Assembly (NCBI GenBank): GCA_018971195.1
Contig: JAGXBK010000015.1
Span: 1-37,344, forward strand
Direction of reading: 5' to 3'
Length of the DNA: 37,344 nt
From: Betaproteobacteria bacterium
Lineage (GTDB): Bacteria > Pseudomonadota > Gammaproteobacteria > Burkholderiales > Casimicrobiaceae
How positions within the stretch are numbered: the first letter of the stretch is position 1; each line of letters starts with the position of its first letter. The position numbers and the translations under genes are program-made. Below are positions 20,180 through 31,759 of this stretch, one piece after another. Below the pieces are notes generated by a model. The model was given only the letters and a program-made list of their open reading frames with translations, was not told the origin of the DNA and ran no database searches.

Positions 20180-21124
20180 GTGCTCTCACCACAACACCAG
20201 ACCCTGAGGCACGCGGCCGGGATCGTCGCCGAGCAGTATTCACCGACGGCCCTGCTCGAGCTGTTCCGGCAGCCGCTGGTCGTCCTGAGCGCACCGCGCT
20301 CGGGCAGCACCCTGCTGTTCGAGACGCTGCGCTGTTCGGATGCGCTGTGGAGCATCGGCACGGAATCGCATTTGATATTCAATGCGTTCCCGCAGCTCCA
20401 CCCCGCCGAGCGCAGTTTCGAATCCGGGGCGCTGGCCGAGGCCGACGCCACGCCCGGGCTGTGCCACCAGATGCGCGCCTGCTTTCTGGCCATGGCGCAG
20501 GACACCCGGGGACGCCGCTACCTCGACCTGCCCGAAAGCGAACGCCCGCGGCACATCCGGCTGCTGGAGAAGACGCCGCGCAACGCGCTGAACATCCCGT
20601 TCCTGCGCAAGCTGTTCCCCGACCTGCTGGGACTGTTCCTCCACCGCGAGCCGCACGAGGCCATCGCGAGCATCATGGAAGCCTGGCAGACCGGCTTGCG
20701 CCAGGGCGGGTTCGTCACCTTCGCCGACCTGCCCGGCTGGGACATGCGTCACTGGTGCCTGCTGCTGCCGCCCGGCTGGCGCGCCTTCAACGGCAAATCG
20801 CTCGCCGAAATCGGCGCGTTCCAGTGGCGCACTGCCAACGAAACGATCCTGCGCGATCTGCGCCAGCTCGGTCGCGATCGCTGGCTGCCCTTGCGCTATC
20901 GCGATCTGCTCGACGACACCGCCGCAACCGTTCGCCGGATCGTCGAATTCGCCGGCCTGCCGTTCGACGGTCCCTTGCGCGAGCGTGCATCCGCGCCGCT
21001 GCCGCTTTCGCGTTCCACCGTCTCGGCGCCAGACCGCGACAAATGGCGCCGTCACGCCGACGTCATCGAGGCGCTCGCGGCGCAGTGCGCGCCGCTGGCC
21101 CGGGAGCTCGCGAGCCTTCGCTGA
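20180..21124 (+). CDS. PAPS-dependent sulfotransferase family protein
   Basis: A 314-residue sulfotransferase. The PAPS 5'-phosphosulfate loop is VVLSAPRSGSTLLFETL (RSGST at 40-44) and the 3'-phosphate motif is LFLHREPHEAIASIMEAW (around 152-169, with Ser164). LLEKTPRNALNIPFLRKLFP between them is typical of the bacterial Sulfotransfer_3 group. It starts with GTG, 9 nt after the hydroxylase stop, so the two are probably one operon. No carrier or secretion gene is adjacent. Acceptor unknown. Confidence 0.88.
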   Translation: MLSPQHQTLRHAAGIVAEQYSPTALLELFRQPLVVLSAPRSGSTLLFETLRCSDALWSIGTESHLIFNAFPQLHPAERSFESGALAEADATPGLCHQMRACFLAMAQDTRGRRYLDLPESERPRHIRLLEKTPRNALNIPFLRKLFPDLLGLFLHREPHEAIASIMEAWQTGLRQGGFVTFADLPGWDMRHWCLLLPPGWRAFNGKSLAEIGAFQWRTANETILRDLRQLGRDRWLPLRYRDLLDDTAATVRRIVEFAGLPFDGPLRERASAPLPLSRSTVSAPDRDKWRRHADVIEALAAQCAPLARELASLR

Positions 21125-21156
21125 GCTGCGCCGCCGACCTGGAAAGGCGATTGCGA

Positions 21157-23829
21157 CTACGGGCTGGCGGACAGCGTCGCTGCAGGGTGCACGACACTGC
21201 CGGGCGCCAGGGCGGCCTTGTCGACCGTCGAGCCTGGCTGCCTGCAGTTGCGGCGGCGCAGGAACTGCGCACACTCCGACGCCCGCAACGGCGGGCTCAC
21301 CAGGAATCCCTGCACCTCGTCGCATCCATGCGCCTCGAGGAAGCGCAGCTGCTCCGGCGTCTCCACGCCTTCGGCCACCACCTCGAGACCGAGCGTGCTT
21401 CCCATCGCGATGATCGCATGGGTAATGGCCGCGTCCGAGCGGTCGTGCGGCAGGCCGGTGACGAATGCCCGATCGACCTTCAAGGTATCGAAGGCAAAGC
21501 GCTTGAGACGCCCGAGGGACGAAAAGCCGGTGCCGAAGTCGTCCAGGGCGACCCGCACGCCGACGGTACGCAGGCGAGCGAGCAGCGCCGCCACGCTGTC
21601 TTCCCCGCGATTGATCGCGCTCTCGGTAAGCTCGATTTCGAGCAGGCCGGGCGCGAGCCCGGTCGCGCGCAGCACCGTCTCGATCTGCTGCGCCAGACTC
21701 TCGTCCATGAACTGCCGCGGCGACACGTTCACGGCCATGCGAGGACCGCGGAAGTCCTCCGCCTGCCATGAGGCTGCCTGCGCGCACGCAGTATCGAGGA
21801 CCCATTTCCCGATGCCGGCGATCAAGCCCGTTTCCTCGGCGAGCGGAATGAAGACGTCGGGCGCAATCTCGCCTTGCTCCGGGTGACGCCAGCGCAGGAG
21901 TGCTTCGACGCACGTCACTTCGCCGGAACGAGCGCGGATTCGCGGCTGGTAGACGAGCGCCAACTGGTTGCGCTCCAGGGCATGGCGCAGGTCGGACTCC
22001 AGGCTGAGGCGATTCAGCGCCGCAGCATGGGGTTCATCGCTGTAGAACCTGCAGACGTTCTTGCCGGCCTCCTTGGCCCGATACATGGCGGCATCAGCCT
22101 TCTTCATCAGCGTCTGGTGGTCGTCGCCATGCTGCGGGCAGAGCGCAATGCCGATGCTTGCCGTCACCCGGCATTCCTGGCCCTGGATGTGGAACGGCAG
22201 CTCGATCGCGTCCAGGATCTTGCAGCCAACGAGCTCGACGTCTCGCCCGTCCTTGACGTCCTGTATCAGTGCCACGAACTCGTCGCCCCCCAGGCGCGCC
22301 ACGATGTCGCTCGAGCGCAGTGTTTCCCGGAGCCGCCTGGCCGCGTCGCGCAGCAGCTCATCCCCGGCATCGTGTCCCAGCGTGTCGTTCACGTTCTTGA
22401 ACCGGTCCAGATCGATGAACATGACGGCAAGGGACCAGCGATGGCGGCGCGCGTTGCCTATCGCAACGTTGAGCAGTTCGCCGAAGCTCGCGCGGTTCGG
22501 AAGCCCGGTCAGGGCGTCGTGCGCTGCGAGGTGGTGGATGCGCTTCTCATCGACCTTGCGCGAAGTGATGTCGCGACCCACGCCCCGGTAGCCCATAAAG
22601 GCGCCGGAGTCGTCGAAGACCGGCTCGCCGCTTATGCTGTACCATTTCTCGTCACCGGACCTGGGTCGGTAGCACAGTTCCAGATCCTGATACCGCCGGC
22701 GGGCATCGAGCCCGGCCCGGTGCGCTGCCCAGTCCCTGGCCGACAGGTTGACGTAGCCGAGTTCGCTGAGCGACTTGCCGAGTATCTCGGCCACGTTGAT
22801 CGTGCCCGAGGCGTCGCTCACCGCCGTGAATCGGTATTGTGGATCCTGCTCCCAGAAGATATCGGAGGACAGGGCGCACAGACTGCGAAAACGCGCCTCG
22901 CTCTCGCGGAGCCCCTCGTCCGCCCGCTTGCGCTCGAGGAACTGGCCGATCTGGCTGCCAATCGCGAGCACGGCCTGCATCAGGGGCTCGTCGGCAGGGC
23001 GGCTCTTGCGGCTGTTGAACGCGAGGACCCCCGTCACCTGGCCGTCGGCCTTGACCGGGAACACGAAGGCGCCGCGCAGGCCGCTCCTGGCGGGATCGGC
23101 CTTGTTGAGCGCGCCCGGCTCGCTACGCAGGTCAACGGACCACAGCGGGGCACTGGATTCCCATACCTTGCCGACCAGGCCCTGCCCCCGCTCGTATTCG
23201 ATATCGCGGGAGTCTTCGAGAAATGCCTGGATCTTCGGATCGTCGATGCCCCACCCGTCGCGCATCCTCAGCGTCGCCCCGGCGCCGGCCAGCTGAAAAT
23301 ACCGGCCACAGTCCCATTGCTCCGAGTCGCAGATCACCCGGACCACCGCCCGGACCGCGTCGGCGCTGCTTTCGGCATTCCCGATCAGCGCCGCGGCCGC
23401 ATAGCCAAGTTGGCGCAGCTGCTCCTCGCGCCGTCGCTGCGTCGCATCCGTGGTGATGGCAAACAGACCGCGCGTGCGGCCGTCGGGCCCGATGTGCGGA
23501 ATCAGCTCGACTTCGAGGTAGCGAAACGTTCCATCCTCGAGTGCTCGCACGCGCTGGTAGTGGCTCGGCCGCCCCGCGAGCACCTCGTCGAAAAACGGCT
23601 TGATCTCCCGGTAGGCGTCCTCACCGACGATCTCGCGCAGGTGCTTGCCGACGATGCTTCGCGTGGTGAGGCCGAAATACTCTGCGAAGCGTCGGTTCGC
23701 GAACAGGCAGCGCAGATCCTGGTCGTAGGCGATGGACATCGCCGGCACGCTGTCGGCGATGAGCCGCAGCTGCGCAGGATCGTCTTGCGGCGACTCCTCG
23801 CGCTCCGTCGCCCACCTCTGGCGCACCAT
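21157..23829 (-). CDS. PAS-GAF-PAS-GGDEF-EAL cyclic di-GMP signalling protein
   Basis: An 890-residue protein that could make and degrade c-di-GMP. Order: PAS (about 20-135), GAF (about 140-305), PAS with PAC (about 310-440), GGDEF (about 445-605) and EAL (about 625-870). GGDEF at 514-518 is intact and preceded by an I-site RSSD (505-508). The EAL domain has E642-A-L, NVSPRQF, ELTES, DDFGTGFSSLGRLK, KVDRAF and AEGVET, so the phosphodiesterase residues are all present. No membrane segment or signal peptide is seen, so sensing is cytoplasmic. Which activity dominates cannot be told. It is convergent with the sulfotransferase gene. Confidence 0.95.
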   Translation of the reverse strand: MVRQRWATEREESPQDDPAQLRLIADSVPAMSIAYDQDLRCLFANRRFAEYFGLTTRSIVGKHLREIVGEDAYREIKPFFDEVLAGRPSHYQRVRALEDGTFRYLEVELIPHIGPDGRTRGLFAITTDATQRRREEQLRQLGYAAAALIGNAESSADAVRAVVRVICDSEQWDCGRYFQLAGAGATLRMRDGWGIDDPKIQAFLEDSRDIEYERGQGLVGKVWESSAPLWSVDLRSEPGALNKADPARSGLRGAFVFPVKADGQVTGVLAFNSRKSRPADEPLMQAVLAIGSQIGQFLERKRADEGLRESEARFRSLCALSSDIFWEQDPQYRFTAVSDASGTINVAEILGKSLSELGYVNLSARDWAAHRAGLDARRRYQDLELCYRPRSGDEKWYSISGEPVFDDSGAFMGYRGVGRDITSRKVDEKRIHHLAAHDALTGLPNRASFGELLNVAIGNARRHRWSLAVMFIDLDRFKNVNDTLGHDAGDELLRDAARRLRETLRSSDIVARLGGDEFVALIQDVKDGRDVELVGCKILDAIELPFHIQGQECRVTASIGIALCPQHGDDHQTLMKKADAAMYRAKEAGKNVCRFYSDEPHAAALNRLSLESDLRHALERNQLALVYQPRIRARSGEVTCVEALLRWRHPEQGEIAPDVFIPLAEETGLIAGIGKWVLDTACAQAASWQAEDFRGPRMAVNVSPRQFMDESLAQQIETVLRATGLAPGLLEIELTESAINRGEDSVAALLARLRTVGVRVALDDFGTGFSSLGRLKRFAFDTLKVDRAFVTGLPHDRSDAAITHAIIAMGSTLGLEVVAEGVETPEQLRFLEAHGCDEVQGFLVSPPLRASECAQFLRRRNCRQPGSTVDKAALAPGSVVHPAATLSASP

Positions 23830-23949
23830 TCCCGCTCTCCGACGTTATCAGGTAGCAGCTGAGCAAGGACCGTGCCTGCAGATCCGGCCCCCCGCCAGCG
23901 ACTGCACCGGCTATGATCCCGGGTTGATGCTGGCCAAGGGGCAGAGGCG

Positions 23950-24507
23950 GTGACGACGTCGCTCGTGATGACGGTGATTGGCAGCGATCACCCCGGCATT
24001 GTCAAGCTGCTGTCCGATGCCGCCCAGCGCTATGGCGCCAACTGGGTCGGCAGCCGGATGGCGAGCCTTGCCGGCCAGTTCGCCGGCATCGTGCATCTCG
24101 ACGTTCCCGACGAGAATGCCGAGTCGCTCGCCAATGCGCTCCGCGGATTCATTTCCTCCGGGTTGCACGTCGTGATCGCGATGGGCGATTCGAGCGCGCC
24201 GCCGGCACGACAGCGGATCGTCAGGCTCGAGCTCGTGGGAAACGACCATCCCGGCATCGTGCGCGACCTGTCGGACCGCCTTGCCAGGCGCGGCGTCAGC
24301 ATCGAGGAGCTTCATACCGAGGTCGTGAGCGCCGCGATGTCCGCAGGCAACCTGTTCAGGGCCAAGGCGCGCCTGGCAGTCCCGGAGGGAACCGGCAACG
24401 ACGATTTGAAGCGCGAGCTCGAGGCGTTGGCAGCCGATATGATGGTCGACATCGATGTCGACGTCGACGGGCACGCGGCCGGTGGCGCCCCGCGCTTGAC
24501 GACCTGA
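23950..24507 (+). CDS. ACT-domain protein, GcvR-like (glycine cleavage system transcriptional repressor family)
   Basis: A 185-residue protein made of two ACT domains: the first begins TVIGSDHPGIVKLLSDAAQR and the second LELVGNDHPGIVRDLSDRLA, so the DHPGIV motif occurs twice. This is the layout of GcvR, which binds GcvA and senses glycine in E. coli. No gcv genes are in the window, so target and ligand are inferred. The frame starts at GTG 23950; ATG 23968 is an alternative. The C-terminus carries a short Asp-rich, Gly-rich tail. Confidence 0.85.
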   Translation: MTTSLVMTVIGSDHPGIVKLLSDAAQRYGANWVGSRMASLAGQFAGIVHLDVPDENAESLANALRGFISSGLHVVIAMGDSSAPPARQRIVRLELVGNDHPGIVRDLSDRLARRGVSIEELHTEVVSAAMSAGNLFRAKARLAVPEGTGNDDLKRELEALAADMMVDIDVDVDGHAAGGAPRLTT

Positions 24508-24559
24508 CGACCACGCAAAGGACATCCAGGGGCCGGATCGCGGCCACAATGACCCGACG

Positions 24560-25240
24560 ATGGCAGACACCCTCGGCCCAGCGGCCCCCTACCCGGTCGC
24601 ATACGACGTCGCGCCCCAGCTGCACGGCCGCAACCGGCTTACCGTCCTGTTCAGGCTCTTCCTGGCGATCCCGCAGCTGATCCTGGTCGGCGGGCCGGGC
24701 CTCGTGCTGGGCGGGGGACTGGCATGGCGATTCCCGGCCAACGGGGATTGGACCTGGGGCGTCCACTGGGGCGGTGGCGGCGTCCTCGGCGCGGTCGCCT
24801 TCGTGATGGCGATCATCGCGTGGTTCGCGATCCTCGTTGCGAACACCCATCCGCGCGGACTCTGGGACTTCGCGTGCTTCTACATGTCCTGGCGCGCACG
24901 CGCCATCGCCTACATCGCGCTCCTGCGCGATGAATACCCGCCGTTCGGGGATGGCGCCTACCCGGCACACTTTGCGGTCAGCCATCCGGACGGGCCGCGC
25001 AACAAGTGGTCGGTGGCGCTGCGGATCGTCTACGTGATCCCACAGGCGATCGTGCTCTTCTTTCTCGGCATCGCCTGGTGCATCACCGCGGTGATCGCCT
25101 GGTTCGCGATCCTGTTCACCGGCTCCTATCCCGAGCCGCTGTACCGATTCGCGGTCGGGTATCTTCGCTGGTCGCTGCGCGTCGAGTCGTACCTGCTGCT
25201 GCTGCGCGACGAGTACCCGCCGTTCTCGTTCGAGGCGTAG
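24560..25240 (+). CDS. DUF4389 membrane protein with internal duplication
   Basis: A 226-residue inner membrane protein of the DUF4389 family, function unknown. Hydrophobic segments lie at about 28-52, 72-95 and 140-168. The two halves are related: each has LFRLFLAIPQ-like or LRIVYVIPQ sequence, then AIIAWFAILVANTHPRGLWDF or AVIAWFAILFTGSYPEPLYRF, then LLRDEYPPF. This suggests an old tandem duplication. It is convergent with aceB and 52 nt after the ACT gene. Confidence 0.88.
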   Translation: MADTLGPAAPYPVAYDVAPQLHGRNRLTVLFRLFLAIPQLILVGGPGLVLGGGLAWRFPANGDWTWGVHWGGGGVLGAVAFVMAIIAWFAILVANTHPRGLWDFACFYMSWRARAIAYIALLRDEYPPFGDGAYPAHFAVSHPDGPRNKWSVALRIVYVIPQAIVLFFLGIAWCITAVIAWFAILFTGSYPEPLYRFAVGYLRWSLRVESYLLLLRDEYPPFSFEA

Positions 25241-25266
25241 CGCGCGGCCGCACGCCCCCCGGTCAC

Positions 25267-26868
<1,602 letters not shown>

Positions 26869-26907
26869 CACGATCCTTGTTTCCAAAGCGACTTGGGCAA
26901 ATGGGGC

Positions 26908-26913
26908 ATTTTA
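26908..26913 (-). promoter_or_regulatory. Candidate -10 element for aceB
   Basis: TAAAAT on the minus strand, 40 nt before the aceB start, in an AT-richer patch. No convincing -35 at 16-18 nt. Confidence 0.35.
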
Positions 26914-27003
26914 GCGCATGGCGCTGCGGCGCCTGGCGGGCCGCAGCAGCGCTCGCGTCCTGGCGCGCCGAGCACATCCGAGCCGCGCGGCCCGGCCTTG
27001 CGG

Positions 27004-28545
27004 CTACGCGGCAAGCTGGGGATTCAGCCGCTCGACGTTGGTATGCAGGCGGTTCAGCGCGTTGACGTAGGCCTTGGCCGAAGCGACGATGATGTCGGTG
27101 TCGGCACCGTTGCCGTTGACGATCCGCCCGTCGCGCTCGAGGCGCACCGTCACCTCGCCCTGCGCATCGGTGCCGCCGGTGATCGCGTTGACCGAATAGA
27201 GCAGCAGGCTGGCGCTCGATCCCGCCATGCGCTCGATCGCCTTGAACACCGCGTCGACCGGGCCGTCGCCGTCGGTCTCGGCGACGACCTCGCTGTCGCC
27301 GATGTTCAGCATGACGCGCGCATGCGGCACGGTTCCGGTTTCCGAGGTCACCTTGAGCGCGGCAAGCTTGTAGTACTCGTGTGCAGGGATGATGCCCTCT
27401 TCGGACACCAGGGCGTGGAGATCCTCGTCGAACACCTCGCCCTTCTTGTCGGCGAGCTCCTTGAATCGCGCGAATGCGACGTTGACCGCGTCGTCGCCGG
27501 GCAGATCGATCCCCAGTTCGGTCAGGCGCGTCTTGAATGCGTTGCGGCCGGAGAGCTTGCCGAGGACGAGCTTGTTCGCGCCCCAGCCCACGTCTTCGGC
27601 ACGCATGATCTCGTAGGTCTCGCGATGCTTGAGCACGCCGTCCTGGTGGATGCCGGACTCGTGCGCGAACGCGTTGGCGCCGACGATCGCCTTGTTCGGC
27701 TGCACCGCAAAGCCGGTGATCCCCGACACCAGCTTCGAAGCCGCGACGATTTGCGTCGTGTCGATGCGCGTCGTGCAGGGGAACACGTCCTTGCGCGTGC
27801 GCACGGCCATCACGATCTCCTCGAGCGAGGCATTGCCGGCGCGCTCGCCCAGGCCGTTCACCGTGCATTCGACCTGGCGCGCGCCGTTCATGACCGCCGC
27901 GAGCGAATTGGCCACCGCGACACCGAGGTCGTTGTGGCAGTGCACCGACCACACCGCTTTGTCGGAGTTGGGCACGCGCTCGCGCAACGAGCTGATCAAG
28001 GCGCCGAACTGCCAGGGCATCGTGTAGCCGACGGTGTCGGGGATGTTGACGGTGGTCGCGCCTGCGGCGATGGTGGCCTCGAGCAGCCTGCACAGGAAGT
28101 CGGGTTCCGACCGCCCCGCGTCCTCCGGCGAGAACTCGACGTTGTCGGTGTATCGGCGCGCCCACCCGACGGCCTTGACCGCCTGCTCGAGCACCTGCTC
28201 GGGCGTCATCCGCAGCTTCATCTGCATGTGGATCGGGGAGCTGGCGATGAACGTGTGGATGCGCATCGCTTTCGCGGGCTTCAGGGCCTCGCCGGCGCGG
28301 CGGATGTCGTTCTCGTTGGCGCGCGCCAGTCCGCAGACCGTGCTGTCGTGAATCGCCCTCGCGATGTCCTGCACCGCCTCGAAGTCACCGTTCGACGACG
28401 CCGGGAACCCCGCTTCGATGACGTCGACGCGCAGCCGCTCGAGCTGGCGCGCGATGCGCGTCTTCTCTTCCCTGGTCATCGAGGCGCCCGGGCTCTGCTC
28501 GCCGTCGCGCAACGTGGTGTCGAAAATGATCAGATGGTCGGACAT
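27004..28545 (-). CDS. leuA: 2-isopropylmalate synthase
   Basis: LeuA condenses acetyl-CoA and 2-oxoisovalerate, the first committed step to leucine. The 513-residue protein has the N-terminal [20 protein letters not shown], the metal-site [17 protein letters not shown] and [17 protein letters not shown], and the C-terminal LeuA regulatory domain that binds leucine. Upstream on the same strand are pssA, psd and the ilv genes, a conserved betaproteobacterial cluster. A leader peptide rich in leucine and two hairpins lie between pssA and leuA, so leucine-dependent attenuation is expected in addition to feedback inhibition. Confidence 0.98.
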   Translation of the reverse strand: MSDHLIIFDTTLRDGEQSPGASMTREEKTRIARQLERLRVDVIEAGFPASSNGDFEAVQDIARAIHDSTVCGLARANENDIRRAGEALKPAKAMRIHTFIASSPIHMQMKLRMTPEQVLEQAVKAVGWARRYTDNVEFSPEDAGRSEPDFLCRLLEATIAAGATTVNIPDTVGYTMPWQFGALISSLRERVPNSDKAVWSVHCHNDLGVAVANSLAAVMNGARQVECTVNGLGERAGNASLEEIVMAVRTRKDVFPCTTRIDTTQIVAASKLVSGITGFAVQPNKAIVGANAFAHESGIHQDGVLKHRETYEIMRAEDVGWGANKLVLGKLSGRNAFKTRLTELGIDLPGDDAVNVAFARFKELADKKGEVFDEDLHALVSEEGIIPAHEYYKLAALKVTSETGTVPHARVMLNIGDSEVVAETDGDGPVDAVFKAIERMAGSSASLLLYSVNAITGGTDAQGEVTVRLERDGRIVNGNGADTDIIVASAKAYVNALNRLHTNVERLNPQLAA

Positions 28546-28549
28546 CGGA

Positions 28550-28596
28550 ATCTCCGCGGGAGATGGATAGGCTTGAGCCGCCCTGGATCTGGCGGC
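28550..28596 (-). promoter_or_regulatory. Two hairpins in the leuA leader, one over the Shine-Dalgarno
   Basis: GCCGCC/GGCGGC (28577-28582 with 28591-28596, 8-nt loop) lies just after the leader peptide. ATCTCC/GGAGAT (28550-28555 with 28559-28564, 3-nt loop) pairs the leuA ribosome site GGAGA, 4 nt from the ATG. No T run follows either, which argues for control of translation, or Rho, rather than an intrinsic terminator. Confidence 0.55.
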
Positions 28597-28627
28597 GCGG
28601 GCAATGCTCGAAGCGAGGGGGGTGTAT

Positions 28628-28753
28628 TTATCTGCGCGCGGGGCGCAGCAGGAGCAGCAGGCCGGCCGGCAGGGGCGCCGATCCGGACAGGGACGTCCGG
28701 GCGCGAATTGCCGTGAAGCGGGCCGTGAAGGAGGTTGCGCTGCTCATGACCAT
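28628..28753 (-). CDS. Leucine-rich leader peptide of leuA
   Basis: A 41-codon frame in the pssA-leuA gap on the leuA strand, ending 82 nt before leuA. It starts ATG at 28753 with TAGG 5 nt upstream; an in-frame ATG at 28747 is an alternative. Seven of 41 residues are leucine, and residues 32-36 (28660-28646) are five Leu codons in a row (CTG CTG CTC CTG CTG), followed by RPARR and TAA. This is the expected design of an attenuation leader: scarce charged leucyl-tRNA stalls the ribosome at the run. It is too short to be found by ordinary gene calling. Function is inferred from position and composition. Confidence 0.75.
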   Translation of the reverse strand: MVMSSATSFTARFTAIRARTSLSGSAPLPAGLLLLLRPARR

Positions 28754-28799
28754 TGAAGCCTAACCGAAACATCCGGCAGGCGCAAGCGGGGCGAGGGGC

Positions 28800-29573
28800 T
28801 CAGTGCGGCCCGCGGGCCCGCTGGCGACGCTCACGCAACAGCTGCCACGCCGAGACCACGTAGCCGGACATCGCGTAGGCGACGAAGCTCGCGAACAGCA
28901 CCAGCGGGGGCTGGTACACCAGCAACGCAAGCAGCAGCACGATCAGGAGGAGCACCACGAAGGAGACGCTCTTCTTCAGGTTGATGGTCTTGAAGCTGTA
29001 GTAGCGCAGGTTGCTGACCATGGTCAGCCCGGCGAACAGCGTCGTCGCGAACGCGACCCAGCGCAGCGCGTCGGGGTCGTAGCCCAGGTCGTCGACGACC
29101 CAGACCAGCCCCGCGACCACCGCGGCCGCCGACGGGCTCGGCAGGCCCTGGAACCAGCGCTTGTCAGCGACCTCGAGCAGGGTGTTGAAGCGAGCGAGCC
29201 GCAGCGCGGCGCCTGCGACATAGACGAACGCGGCGACCCAGCCGAGCTTGCCCAGGTCGCGCAGCGCCCATTCGTACATCACCAGCGCCGGGGCCGCGCC
29301 GAAGCTCACCATGTCGGCGAGGCTGTCGAACTCGGCGCCAAACGCGCTCTGCGTGCGCGTCATCCGCGCGACCCGGCCATCGAGGCCGTCGAGCACCATC
29401 GCGACGAAGATCGCGACCGCCGCGTTCTCGTAGTTGACGTTCATCGCCTGCACGATCGCGTAGAAGCCGGCGAACAGGGCCGCAGCGGTGAAGAGGTTCG
29501 GCAGCAGGTAGATTCCGCGCCGCCTTACGCGATTCTTGAGGACGACGCGCTCGTGCAGGTAGTCGTCGTGCAT
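28800..29573 (-). CDS. pssA: CDP-diacylglycerol-serine O-phosphatidyltransferase
   Basis: PssA makes phosphatidylserine from CDP-diacylglycerol and serine in the inner membrane. The 257-residue protein has the CDP-alcohol phosphotransferase signature DGRVARMTRTQSAFGAEFDS-LAD, with the Asp residues of DG(x2)AR(x8)G(x3)D(x3)D all present. Multiple hydrophobic segments follow. The ATG at 29573 is 1 nt after the psd stop, and the longer frame upstream overlaps psd and lacks homology. Psd, encoded just before it, uses its product. Confidence 0.96.
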   Translation of the reverse strand: MHDDYLHERVVLKNRVRRRGIYLLPNLFTAAALFAGFYAIVQAMNVNYENAAVAIFVAMVLDGLDGRVARMTRTQSAFGAEFDSLADMVSFGAAPALVMYEWALRDLGKLGWVAAFVYVAGAALRLARFNTLLEVADKRWFQGLPSPSAAAVVAGLVWVVDDLGYDPDALRWVAFATTLFAGLTMVSNLRYYSFKTINLKKSVSFVVLLLIVLLLALLVYQPPLVLFASFVAYAMSGYVVSAWQLLRERRQRARGPH

Positions 29574-29574
29574 G

Positions 29575-30249
29575 TCAGGCGCGGCGCAGCTGCGCGACGA
29601 TCGACTCGGTCGCGTGGACCCTGTCGCCGACGCGGATGCGGGGGATGGCGTCGGACGGCAGGTACAGGTCGACCCGCGAGCCAAAGCGTATGAATCCGTA
29701 GCGCTGGCCGCGGGCAAGATGGTCGCCGCGCTTCGCGTAGCATAGGATGCGCCGCGCGACGAGGCCGGCGATCTGCACGCAGGTAACCTCGGCGCCGGTC
29801 GAGGTCACGAGGTGCAGCGCGCTGCGCTCGTTCTCCAGCGACGCCTTGTCGAGGGCGGCATTCACGAAATTCCCGTTGTGGTACCACGTCTGCCGCACCT
29901 CGGCATCGACGGGACTGCGGTTCGAGTGCACGTTGAACACGTTCATGAAGACGCTGATCTTCAACGCCTCGCGCTCGAGCCAGGGGTCTCGAGCGAGGCC
30001 AACGCTGACCACGCGCCCGTCGGCGGCCGAGAGTACCGCATCGGCCTGGGATGGAATCGCGCGCGGAGGATCGCGGAAGAACTGCAGGACGAAGACGAAG
30101 GCGATCCACGCCAGCGCCGCCGGCAGCCACCACGACGCGATCGACAGCGCAACGGCGACGGCGAGGGCAACGAGCAGAAAGGGCCAGCCCTCGCGGGCGA
30201 TGATCGGATGCGGATAGGCTGCCAAGGTCTCGGGCGATTCCGGCGTCAC
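29575..30249 (-). CDS. psd: Phosphatidylserine decarboxylase proenzyme
   Basis: Psd converts phosphatidylserine to phosphatidylethanolamine. This is the short (224-residue) bacterial type. It has [13 protein letters not shown], a hydrophobic N-terminal segment, [21 protein letters not shown], and near the C-terminus RFGSRVD, where Gly190-Ser191 is the self-cleavage site giving the pyruvoyl group. The start is a GTG at 30249 that overlaps the stop of the upstream gene as GTGA; homology begins shortly after. The pssA start follows by 1 nt. Confidence 0.95.
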   Translation of the reverse strand: MTPESPETLAAYPHPIIAREGWPFLLVALAVAVALSIASWWLPAALAWIAFVFVLQFFRDPPRAIPSQADAVLSAADGRVVSVGLARDPWLEREALKISVFMNVFNVHSNRSPVDAEVRQTWYHNGNFVNAALDKASLENERSALHLVTSTGAEVTCVQIAGLVARRILCYAKRGDHLARGQRYGFIRFGSRVDLYLPSDAIPRIRVGDRVHATESIVAQLRRA

Positions 30250-30530
30250 TTCGGGATGGCGGCGTCGATGCGCTTCTCCTGGTCGATCGCGTCCTGGCGG
30301 ACCTGCGCCTGCAGCGCGCGCGCGCGCGCCATCGCGTCGCGCGGCGTCACCGATGCGGCGTCCACCGCCTCGTTGCCGGAGGCCGTCACGTGCTTCGCCT
30401 TGGCCTCCGAACGCCCGCCAGCCAAGCCGTATTCCTTCAGGACCATGCGCGCCATCAAGGCGACGATAACCAGGGCCAGCACGAGGCCGATCAGGCCCAG
30501 CCACCCCTTCTGACGATGCGGGAACGCCAT
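30246..30530 (-). CDS. Small single-pass membrane protein between ilvC and psd
   Basis: A 94-residue protein with one N-terminal membrane helix (about residues 10-33) and a charged, Ala-rich C-terminal part likely to form a helix or coiled coil ([20 protein letters not shown]). GGAGGG precedes the ATG. It is coupled to psd by a 4-nt overlap. Small proteins in this position occur in related genomes; I know no function. Confidence 0.75.
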   Translation of the reverse strand: MAFPHRQKGWLGLIGLVLALVIVALMARMVLKEYGLAGGRSEAKAKHVTASGNEAVDAASVTPRDAMARARALQAQVRQDAIDQEKRIDAAIPK

Positions 30531-30637
30531 GGCGCCCTCCCCGATGCAGGCCGACGGGCCAAGTATACCGTCGGCCCGCGCGCGGCGGGCCACGCCGGCG
30601 TGTCAGCAGCGTCCATAGGCTGCGCCCCGATCGCGTT

Positions 30638-31759
<1,122 letters not shown>

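Noticed and set aside
19496-21124. A RiPP gene cluster around the Cys-rich tail
   Set aside because: No precursor peptide gene, leader-processing protease or exporter is seen next to the pair; kept only as an open question on the tail.
28530-28772. An 80-codon frame across the pssA-leuA gap
   Set aside because: It is in another frame from the leucine-rich leader, Pro/Arg-rich and with no ribosome site.
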